Source: SKKY01 sp964622305
GTDB taxonomy: Bacteria > Bacillota > Peptococcia > Peptococcales > SKKY01
NCBI GenBank assembly: GCA_964622305.1
Contig: CAZUPR010000044.1
Span: 1-11,771, forward strand
Length of the DNA stretch: 11,771 nucleotides
Direction: 5' to 3'
The position numbers and the translations under genes were made by a program. This document shows, piece by piece, positions 5,958-11,771 of the stretch (positions are counted from its first letter, which is position 1; every line of letters starts with the position of its first letter). Below the pieces are notes generated by a model that ran no database searches, was not told where the DNA came from, and was given only the letters and a program-made list of their open reading frames with translations.

Positions 5958-7514
5958 TTGTCTTACAGAGCTTTATACCGAGTTTGGCGTCCAGGTAACT
6001 TTTCAGAGTTAGTGGGCCAGGATCATATCAGTAATACTTTAAGGAAGGCAGTTTGGCAGAATCGTGTTTCCCATGCCTCCCTATTTTCTGGTCCCAGAGG
6101 AACGGGCAAAACCAGTATGGCAAAAATTATGGGAAAGGCTTTAAACTGCCTGGACCTGCAGGAAGGCCAACCATGTAATAAGTGTTCCAATTGTCTTTCT
6201 ATAAATGAAGGATCTTTTTTAGATTATTTTGAAATCGATGCTGCCTCCAATCGGGGGATTGATGAAATCAGAGACATGAGAGAGAGGGTTAAGTTTGCTC
6301 CATCTCAAGGCAGAATCAAGGTTTATGTTATTGACGAGGTTCACATGTTGACCAATGAAGCTTTTAATGCTCTTTTAAAAACCCTTGAAGAACCACCTGC
6401 TCATGTTGTTTTTATTTTGGCAACAACAGAAATACACAAGATTCCCCTGACAATTTTGTCACGTTGCCAGAGATTTGATTTCAAAAAGATTTCTGAAGAT
6501 ACAATAAAAGAGCGTTTAAAAGAGATAATTACAGAAGAAAATCTTTCTGTGGAAGATGCTGCTCTTGATTTAATTGCAAAAAAGGCTGAGGGGGGCCTCA
6601 GGGATGCTATTAATATTTTAGACCAGGGAGTATCGGCCTCTCAGGATAACAATCTGACTCTGGCGGCAACTGAAGAGCTATTGGGCGCCCTTAATGAAGA
6701 GGAACTCTATAAACTTTTTGCCGGCCTTTTTCAAAATGAGATGGCTGATGTTTTTGCCAGTCTGGACCATTACCAGGCCAGTGGTAAAGAAATTAAACAG
6801 ATAGTGAAGGATATGGCCGATTACCTTAGAGAAATTATTTTATATAAGGTGAGCAAAAAAGAGGCTCATGAAAATATAAAGAAGCTGGCCCTCATGAGGG
6901 AGCAAGTTTATCTGACCTCTTTGCTGAAAGATTTAATTGATGCGGAGCAGAAAATGTATTTTTTCTCCAGGCCCAGAATTATTTTAGAGGCAGTCCTTCT
7001 GGACAGAGAAGCAGGGGTGGCAGTGAGTCAATCCAGTCCAAAGCAAGAGCCGGCTAAAAAAGCCAGTCAGAAAGAAGTAGAAGAAACTTCTGCAGCTAAA
7101 GACAGAGGATCCCAGGCCCCAGCCATGGCCCCTGATTGGGATGAAATTTTAAGTCAGGTAAAAAAAGAAAAAGTTATGTTGCATGCCTGTCTTTTGGAAG
7201 CTAGTTTTAACATTAAAGGAGACCAGGCTTATCTTTCTTTTCCTGAAAACAAGAAATTCCATCAGGAAAGAAGTGCACAGGCTGAAAACATAGATTTCCT
7301 GGAAAAAATCCTTGAAAGAAAATATAATGTAAAAGTTAGGGTTTCTTCAGTCTTTGAGGGCCAGGATACAAATGAATCTACTGAATCCAGCCAGGTTCCT
7401 AAATCAGAACTAAAGACAGAAAGAGATAAAGCAGAAGAAAAAGTTGAAGAAAGCGACGCTTTGGCGGAAGCTTTAAAAATATTCGATGCAGAAATTGTAG
7501 AAATAAAGGATTAA
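5958..7514 (+). CDS. dnaX: DNA polymerase III subunit gamma/tau (clamp loader)
   Basis: The 518-residue tau subunit of the DNA polymerase III clamp loader, which uses ATP to place the sliding clamp on primed DNA. Walker A GPRGTGKT is at 45-52. A zinc site is formed by Cys64, Cys73, Cys76 and Cys79. Walker B/DEVH is at 126-129, the SRC arginine-finger motif at 168-170 and sensor 2 GGLRDA at 212-217. A helical oligomerisation domain runs to about 355. A charged Lys/Glu/Ser linker and a C-terminal domain (about 385-518) follow. The start is taken as TTG 5958, because family members begin MSYxALYRxWRP and GGTGAT lies 5 bases upstream. An in-frame GTG at 5949 with AAAGGA before it is the alternative. 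Two A-rich heptamers inside the gene could allow a short gamma-like product. Confidence 0.95.
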   Translation: MSYRALYRVWRPGNFSELVGQDHISNTLRKAVWQNRVSHASLFSGPRGTGKTSMAKIMGKALNCLDLQEGQPCNKCSNCLSINEGSFLDYFEIDAASNRGIDEIRDMRERVKFAPSQGRIKVYVIDEVHMLTNEAFNALLKTLEEPPAHVVFILATTEIHKIPLTILSRCQRFDFKKISEDTIKERLKEIITEENLSVEDAALDLIAKKAEGGLRDAINILDQGVSASQDNNLTLAATEELLGALNEEELYKLFAGLFQNEMADVFASLDHYQASGKEIKQIVKDMADYLREIILYKVSKKEAHENIKKLALMREQVYLTSLLKDLIDAEQKMYFFSRPRIILEAVLLDREAGVAVSQSSPKQEPAKKASQKEVEETSAAKDRGSQAPAMAPDWDEILSQVKKEKVMLHACLLEASFNIKGDQAYLSFPENKKFHQERSAQAENIDFLEKILERKYNVKVRVSSVFEGQDTNESTESSQVPKSELKTERDKAEEKVEESDALAEALKIFDAEIVEIKD

Positions 7515-7535
7515 TTATTTAAGGAGGATTTAGAC

Positions 7536-7865
7536 ATGGGTTTTGGGAATATGAATAAAATGATGAAACAGGTACAAAAAATGCAGGCTGAAATGGGCAA
7601 GGTTCAGCAAGAGCTTGAAGAAAGAAGCTATGAAGCCAGCTCAGGTGGCGGCGTAGTAAAGGTAGTCGTAAATGGTAAGAATGAAGTTTTGGATATAGAA
7701 ATTGATCCGGAAGTTCTGGATCCAGATGATGTAGAAATGTTGCAAGACCTTGTTTTAGCAGCAACCAACGAGGCTTTGAAAAAAGCCCAGGATACTATGA
7801 GCCAGGAGATGAACAAATTAACCGGAAATATGAAGATTCCCGGAATGCCAGGTGGATTGTTTTAA
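7536..7865 (+). CDS. ybaB: YbaB/EbfC family nucleoid-associated protein
   Basis: A 109-residue member of the YbaB/EbfC family, small dimeric DNA-binding proteins that coat or compact the nucleoid and are almost always encoded between dnaX and recR. Visible are the Met/Gln/Lys-rich first helix (NMNKMMKQVQKMQAEMGKVQ), the central beta-strand segment GGGVVKVVVNGKNEVLDIEI, the DPEVLDPDDVEMLQDL helix and the flexible tail GMPGGLF. The length is typical. AAGGAGG (7521-7527) lies 8 bases before the ATG, and the gap from dnaX is 21 bases. The Bacillus subtilis counterpart is called yaaK. Its precise cellular role is not settled; a link to recombination is inferred from constant neighbourhood with recR. 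Confidence 0.95.
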   Translation: MGFGNMNKMMKQVQKMQAEMGKVQQELEERSYEASSGGGVVKVVVNGKNEVLDIEIDPEVLDPDDVEMLQDLVLAATNEALKKAQDTMSQEMNKLTGNMKIPGMPGGLF

Positions 7866-8471
7866 ATGTATGACTATCCTGAACCAATAGAAAAATTAAT
7901 AGAAGCCTTTGCCAAACTTCCCGGTATTGGCCCTAAGACAGCCCAAAGACTTGCCTTTTATGTTTTAAAAAGTCCGGATATCTATACAGAACAGTTGGGA
8001 CAGGCAGTCTTAGAGGTAAAAGAAAAGATCCGACTCTGTGACATTTGTGGCAATTACACCGATCAGGATATTTGCTCTATTTGCCGCAGTCAGACGAGAA
8101 AAAAAGAAGTAATTTGTGTGGTAGAGGAGCCCAAGGATCTTTTAGCCCTGGAAAAAACAAACGAATACAAGGGACTTTACCATGTTTTGCACGGAACCAT
8201 CTCCCCCATAGAAGGAATTGGCCCCGAGCAGTTAAGAATCAGGGAACTTCTAAAGAGGCTGGAATCAGGAGAAGTAGAAGAAATTATTTTGGCAACCAAC
8301 TCTACAATTGGCGGCGATACGACTTCACTTTATCTGGCAAAGCTTATCGGGCCTTTAAATATTAAGGTAACCAGGATAGCCCAGGGAATTCCTGTTGGCG
8401 GCGATATAGACTATGCTGATGAGATTACCTTGTCAAAAGCCTTTCTTGGCAGAAGAGAAATTTCTTTTTAA
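7866..8471 (+). CDS. recR: Recombination mediator protein RecR
   Basis: A 201-residue RecR, which forms a DNA-clamping ring and works with RecF/RecO to load RecA at gaps. An N-terminal helix-hairpin-helix is at about 17-33 (KLPGIGPKTAQRLAFYV). The zinc finger uses Cys58, Cys61, Cys70 and Cys73, and a Toprim domain runs from about 80 to 175 (VICVVEEPKDLLALE). The conserved end GGDIDYADEITLSKAFLGRREI closes the protein. The usual ATNPTxEGE stretch reads ATNSTIGGDTT here, so the Pro and the acidic residue are changed; related RecR proteins would be needed to tell whether this is lineage-specific. The ATG directly abuts the ybaB stop codon, and AGGTGG at 7850-7855 lies in the end of ybaB, suggesting translational coupling. 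Confidence 0.97.
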   Translation: MYDYPEPIEKLIEAFAKLPGIGPKTAQRLAFYVLKSPDIYTEQLGQAVLEVKEKIRLCDICGNYTDQDICSICRSQTRKKEVICVVEEPKDLLALEKTNEYKGLYHVLHGTISPIEGIGPEQLRIRELLKRLESGEVEEIILATNSTIGGDTTSLYLAKLIGPLNIKVTRIAQGIPVGGDIDYADEITLSKAFLGRREISF

Positions 8472-8498
8472 TCTTGTTTTAATACTGGAGGAGTCAAA

Positions 8499-9194
8499 AT
8501 GACTGAAGAAAATAAAAGAGTAAAGAATGCAGAAATTATTCTTGGGGAGGAGAAGTATCTCCGTATTCCGGTTAAAACACATGTAATTTTAAGGGATGAT
8601 ATTCTCTTGGATATTATTGATAACTATGCCAAGGATTTACTGGAAGAAGGTGACCTTCTTTTCATTACGGAAAAGATAGTAGCTATTACCCAGGGGAGAG
8701 CCATAAAATTAACTGATATTAAACCAGGTCCCTTGGCCAGATTTTTAGCATATTTCGTGACCAAGACGCCAGTTGGTATAGGCCTGGGCATGCCAGAGAC
8801 TATGCAGATGGCTTTGGAGGAATGTGGCCGGGGCAAAATTTTATATGCGGCAGCAGCAAGTGCCTTAACTAAACCTTTTGGCAAAAAAGGAGTTTTCTAT
8901 GAAATTGCCGGCTATAAAGCTTCATCCATTGATGGCCCAACGCCCAATACTCTGCCTCCCTACAACCAGTATGTAGTTCTAGGACCAGACAGGCCCGATC
9001 AGGTAGCTCAAGAGGTAAGCCAGCATTTGCAGGGTATAAAGGTAGCTGTTGTGGATATTAACGATTTGAGTGGAACTGTTCTTGGCATCTCCCATAAGGA
9101 TATGGACAGGGATAAGATAGCAAAAATTTTACGGGACAATCCTCTTGGACAAGACCACGAGCAGACCCCATTAGGAATAATTCGCAAAATATGA
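8499..9194 (+). CDS. CofE-like (F420-0:L-glutamate ligase family) protein
   Basis: A 231-residue protein resembling the catalytic domain of coenzyme F420-0:L-glutamate ligase (CofE/FbiB-N). Family-like features are GDLLFITEKIVAITQGR (51-67), matching the GDvvviaqKivskaEGR motif, and a C-terminal NPLGQDHEQTPLGIIR (214-229), matching GqadEgxPvvlvR. In F420 producers the enzyme adds glutamates to F420 using GTP. Bacillota homologues of this type occur without obvious F420 synthesis genes, and none is visible here, so the substrate is probably another molecule and unknown. GGAGGAG (8487-8493) precedes the ATG. It is the last gene before the terminator of the dnaX-ybaB-recR unit. Family assignment is fairly sure; function is not. 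Confidence 0.75.
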   Translation: MTEENKRVKNAEIILGEEKYLRIPVKTHVILRDDILLDIIDNYAKDLLEEGDLLFITEKIVAITQGRAIKLTDIKPGPLARFLAYFVTKTPVGIGLGMPETMQMALEECGRGKILYAAAASALTKPFGKKGVFYEIAGYKASSIDGPTPNTLPPYNQYVVLGPDRPDQVAQEVSQHLQGIKVAVVDINDLSGTVLGISHKDMDRDKIAKILRDNPLGQDHEQTPLGIIRKI

Positions 9195-9198
9195 ACTT

Positions 9199-9227
9199 AG
9201 AGAGAGCCTGTGAGCTCTCTTTTTTTA
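9199..9227 (+). terminator. Intrinsic terminator before the decarboxylase gene
   Basis: A 7-bp stem AGAGAGC (9201-9207) with GCTCTCT (9214-9220), extendable by two weaker pairs, has a 6-base loop and a T-run (9220-9226). It starts 5 bases after the CofE-like stop codon and ends just before the next ribosome binding site. It should end or attenuate the dnaX transcript. I see no clear separate promoter after it, so the downstream genes may depend on partial readthrough or an upstream internal promoter. Confidence 0.75.
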
Positions 9228-9240
9228 CAAGGAGGAAGCC

Positions 9241-10683
9241 ATGAAGCCAAAGGGAATTTTTGAAACTTTGAAGGAATATAAGCAAAAAGAATATATATCA
9301 CTTCATATGCCTGGCCATAAATCAGGGACCTTCCTTCCGGAAAACCTTAAGGAAGCCTTTGGAGAAAAGTTCTTTTCTTTTGACCTGACAGAAGTTGATG
9401 GTTTGGATAATTTACAGAAGCCCATTGCAGGCATAAAAGAAACAGAGGACAAGATAAAAGATTTTACCGGTGCTCAAGAGGTAAATATGCTTGTTAATGG
9501 CTCCACTGTGGGTCTGTTGGCGGCTATTTATAGTCTGGCCCGGGATCAGGAAATTTTTGTAGTTTCCAATTCTCACCAGGCTGTTTATAATGGTTTACTC
9601 TTGGCCAACGCTCATCCTATTTGGCTGGCAGCAGAAACAGACTTAAAAAGTGGGACTGAGCTGGGACTTGATCCAAAAACTCTGGCCCAGGCTACTGAAG
9701 CTTATCCTAAATGCAGGCTCATCCTTTTAACCTATCCAAATTATTATGGCCTCCGCTATAAGGCTGAGGAAATTTTCAAGCTGGCCAAAGAAAAAGGCCT
9801 GATGATAATTGTTGATGAGGCTCATGGGGCTCATTATAATTTTTTGTCCAAAGACTATCCAACTGCCTTAGAGCTTGGGGCTGACCTGGTAGTGCAAAGC
9901 TGGCATAAGAGCTTGCCGGTCCTAAATCAAGGCAGCCTGCTATTAAAGGCTAAGAGCCAGAAAGACTTGCAGATTCGCCAGGCGGTTAATCTTTTTCAAA
10001 CCAGTTCGCCATCCTATCTGATACTTGCCTCCATGGAAGCAGCCTTCGATTATTTATCAGCCCGGCCGGAGCTGTTGGCCCAGTCGGCAGAAAAATGGCA
10101 GGATTTTACTGAGAGCTTAAAAAATACAAATTTAAAGAATCTTATGGTTTACAAGCACGATGAAGAGGGAGGCCTGGCTCCAGATCCCTTTAAACTTTTA
10201 ATCTACACTGGCCCATATTCTTTGGAACTTTGCCGGGAAATCATTGTGGATAAGTATAAATTGCAGGCAGAAATCTTTGACCAGGGCAGGATTCTTTTCA
10301 TGCTCCCCCTCTTTTATGAACAAGCCCTGGCAGACAGGATTAGTCAGGCCTTAAAGGAAGTGGACAGGCAAACAGTAAAAGCAGAGGAAAGAATTTTTCA
10401 GCCTGAACCTGCCAGGGAAAAAATATTAAAACTAAAGGAAAATCCAGCCAGCCTGGATCGCCGGGATAAAAAAAGGATTCCTTTAGAGGAAGCGGCGGGA
10501 AAAAGAAGTGCCCAAAAGATTCTAAAGTATCCCCCGGGGATTCCTCTTATCTTTCCTGGGCAGATTTTGACAGAAGAAATAGTTTGTTATCTTAAGAAAC
10601 ATAAGATAAACTATAGTTTACAGGATGGATTAGAGATATTTACAGATCAGGAGAAAGATGCTCATGAAGGGACTTTTTATTAG
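9241..10683 (+). CDS. Orn/Lys/Arg decarboxylase family protein (PLP-dependent)
   Basis: A 480-residue fold-type I PLP enzyme of the Orn/Lys/Arg decarboxylase (SpeA/Cad/YaaO-type) family, cytoplasmic. The N-terminal signature LHMPGHKSG is at 21-29. The PLP-binding acid Asp192 is in IIVDEAHGAHY, and Lys223 in QSWHKSLPVLNQGS is the expected Schiff-base lysine. The C-terminal domain carries the family PPGIPLIFPGQ motif at 431-441. It would release CO2 from a basic amino acid to make a polyamine precursor or diamine; which amino acid cannot be read from sequence. GGAGG (9231-9235) precedes the ATG. The gene overlaps tmk, and the same order (yaaO-tmk-yaaQ-yaaR-holB) is known in Bacillus subtilis. 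That conservation suggests ancient co-transcription rather than a shared pathway. Confidence 0.92.
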   Translation: MKPKGIFETLKEYKQKEYISLHMPGHKSGTFLPENLKEAFGEKFFSFDLTEVDGLDNLQKPIAGIKETEDKIKDFTGAQEVNMLVNGSTVGLLAAIYSLARDQEIFVVSNSHQAVYNGLLLANAHPIWLAAETDLKSGTELGLDPKTLAQATEAYPKCRLILLTYPNYYGLRYKAEEIFKLAKEKGLMIIVDEAHGAHYNFLSKDYPTALELGADLVVQSWHKSLPVLNQGSLLLKAKSQKDLQIRQAVNLFQTSSPSYLILASMEAAFDYLSARPELLAQSAEKWQDFTESLKNTNLKNLMVYKHDEEGGLAPDPFKLLIYTGPYSLELCREIIVDKYKLQAEIFDQGRILFMLPLFYEQALADRISQALKEVDRQTVKAEERIFQPEPAREKILKLKENPASLDRRDKKRIPLEEAAGKRSAQKILKYPPGIPLIFPGQILTEEIVCYLKKHKINYSLQDGLEIFTDQEKDAHEGTFY

Positions 10684-11296
10684 CTTTGAAGGTCTTGACG
10701 GAACGGGAAAAACTACCCAAATGGCAGAGCTCGAAAAGAAAATTGCCAGCCTGGGATTAGCCTATATAAAAACCAGGGAGCCTGGCGGTACGCCCCTGGC
10801 AGAAAAGATAAGGGATTTAATTTTAGACCCTCATTATTTAGAAATGACAGCTGAAACCGAAGCCCTGCTCTATGCGGCCAGCAGAGCCCAGCATGTATCT
10901 AAGGTAATCAAACCGGCCCTTGCCGAGGGAAAGATTATTATTTGTGACAGATTTTTTGATTCCTCCCTGGCCTATCAGGGTTATGCCAGAGGGCTGAATT
11001 TAGAAGATATAAAAAATATAAACTATTTTGCCATGCAGGGAGTAAATCCAGATTTGACCTTTCTTTTGGACATTAGCACCTCAGGGGCTGAAGGCAGAAT
11101 GAAAAACAGAGAACCAGACCGTCTGGAGCTTGAAAAAGCTGACTTTAAAAAAAGGGTAAGACAAGGTTTTCTGACTATAGCAGAAGAGGAGAAAGACAGG
11201 ATTATAATTATCGATGCTTCTTTAGAAATATCTGCAATCCACCAGCAAATCTGGCAGGAGACCCAGAAGTTCCTTAAGAAGAAGGGGATGATTTAA
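10664..11296 (+). CDS. tmk: Thymidylate kinase
   Basis: Thymidylate kinase, about 210 residues, phosphorylates dTMP to dTDP with ATP on the way to dTTP. The P-loop EGLDGTGKTT is at 9-18. The dTMP-binding TREPGG is at 37-42, the DRFFDSSLAYQG segment begins at 95 and corresponds to the DRY motif, and the lid region RMKNREPDRLELE starts at about 145. All family motifs are intact and the length is normal. Two in-frame ATGs compete: 10658 (4 bases after AGGAG) and 10664 (10 bases after). I prefer 10664 because family members usually start MKGxFIxFEG; the earlier start adds two residues. Either way the start lies inside the decarboxylase gene (20-26 base overlap), which implies translational coupling. 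Confidence 0.96.
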   Translation: MKGLFISFEGLDGTGKTTQMAELEKKIASLGLAYIKTREPGGTPLAEKIRDLILDPHYLEMTAETEALLYAASRAQHVSKVIKPALAEGKIIICDRFFDSSLAYQGYARGLNLEDIKNINYFAMQGVNPDLTFLLDISTSGAEGRMKNREPDRLELEKADFKKRVRQGFLTIAEEEKDRIIIIDASLEISAIHQQIWQETQKFLKKKGMI

Positions 11297-11743
11297 GTGA
11301 GAGTGGGAGATTCCAAAAATAGAAATCTCAAGGCACCCAGCCAGCCAGCTGGAAAGATGCCTGTAGGTAATAGAAAAATAGATTTCCATAAAACACTTGA
11401 TGCCCACCAGGAAAGAGAGAGATCGGCTAACCTAAGCAAGCTTATGCAAAGGGTAAATGACACAGGTTCAGCCCTGGTTCGCTCACGTAACCTTTCTGAT
11501 TTAAAGAGATTTAAAAATGCTGTTGCCGATTTTTTGGCAGAAGCCAATCAAAAGACTTACCAGCTTAAGGAAGAGAACAGCTGGGACTATATGGGAAACA
11601 GAAAACACCATATAATCGTTGAGAAAATTGACGAAAAAATGGAAGAACTTACCAAAGAAATCATAGACCAACAAGAGGATAATTTGCGTATTCTGGAACT
11701 GGTTGATGAAATAAAGGGAATTATTTTTGACCAATATATGTAG
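11297..11743 (+). CDS. yaaR: YaaR family protein (DUF327)
   Basis: A 148-residue protein of the YaaR/DUF327 family, of unknown function, found between tmk and holB in many Bacillota. The N-terminus is a polar, likely flexible stretch of about 35 residues. The rest is a predicted helical domain with family-like patterns: SRNLSDLKRFKNAVADFLAE, SWDYMGNRKHHIIVEKIDEK and ILELVDEIKGIIFDQY at the end. There are no membrane segments and no cysteines. It starts with GTG directly after the tmk stop codon, and GAAGGGG at the end of tmk serves as ribosome binding site. The yaaQ gene that sits between tmk and yaaR in Bacillus subtilis is missing here. Confidence 0.87.
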   Translation: MRVGDSKNRNLKAPSQPAGKMPVGNRKIDFHKTLDAHQERERSANLSKLMQRVNDTGSALVRSRNLSDLKRFKNAVADFLAEANQKTYQLKEENSWDYMGNRKHHIIVEKIDEKMEELTKEIIDQQEDNLRILELVDEIKGIIFDQYM

Positions 11744-11751
11744 GTGAAGGA

Positions 11752-11771
11752 ATGTCTTTTAAAGATATAAA
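11752..11771 (+). CDS. holB: DNA polymerase III delta' subunit, N-terminal fragment (partial)
   Basis: Only six full codons are inside the window, reading MSFKDI. An ATG 8 bases after the yaaR stop has AGGTGAAGGA just before it. HolB (delta') proteins of Bacillota often begin MSFxDIxGQ, and holB is the expected gene after yaaR in this conserved cluster. The call rests mainly on position and the first six residues. Confidence 0.6.

Noticed and set aside
7050..7080. A-run near GCT AAA AAA GCC in dnaX as a further frameshift site
   Set aside because: The in-frame heptamer is T AAA AAA, so the P-site tRNA would have to re-pair with TAA after slipping, which is unfavourable.

Overview
The window looks like a chromosomal housekeeping region of a low-GC, Gram-positive-type (Bacillota-like) anaerobe. 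The evidence is AT-rich DNA with strong GGAGG ribosome binding sites and several TTG/GTG starts, a rubredoxin, a large SRP RNA with the Firmicutes-type Alu domain, and the gene order SRP RNA - dnaX - ybaB - recR ... Orn/Lys/Arg decarboxylase - tmk - yaaR - holB, which matches the Bacillus/Clostridium replication-recombination cluster. An order such as Halanaerobiales is plausible from the copper-amine-oxidase-N cell-wall hydrolase, but that is inference.

Left part (1-5422), mostly envelope and accessory genes. A plus-strand lipoprotein with an apparently inactive rhodanese domain and helical C-terminal repeats (98-1495) converges, over a bidirectional terminator, on a two-gene minus-strand operon: a secreted N-acetylglucosaminidase-like wall hydrolase (2430-3605) followed by an HDOD signalling protein (1561-2415). 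A compact divergent promoter region (about 3628-3685) separates that operon from a small rubredoxin gene (3710-3874), too short for usual ORF length cut-offs, with its own terminator. Next comes a secreted GH26-type glycoside hydrolase with a TTG start (3932-5422).

Middle part (5423-5948). This protein-free stretch holds tRNA-Ser(GGA) and, only 16 bases later, the SRP RNA, followed by an intrinsic terminator. The two RNAs are probably one transcript.

Right part (5949-11771), the conserved cluster. dnaX (clamp-loader tau subunit), ybaB (nucleoid-associated), recR (recombination mediator) and a CofE-like F420 gamma-glutamyl ligase homologue are tightly packed and end at an intrinsic terminator. 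Immediately after it begin a PLP-dependent Orn/Lys/Arg decarboxylase, tmk (overlapping it), yaaR and the first codons of holB (delta' subunit), cut by the window edge. Clamp-loader subunits thus bracket the cluster, with dTTP supply and recombination genes between.

I see no mobile element, CRISPR array, prophage or defence system. The most interesting points are modest: two candidate frameshift sites in dnaX, the CofE homologue in a replication operon, the degenerate rhodanese lipoprotein, and the uncharacterised N-terminal domain of the GH26 protein.
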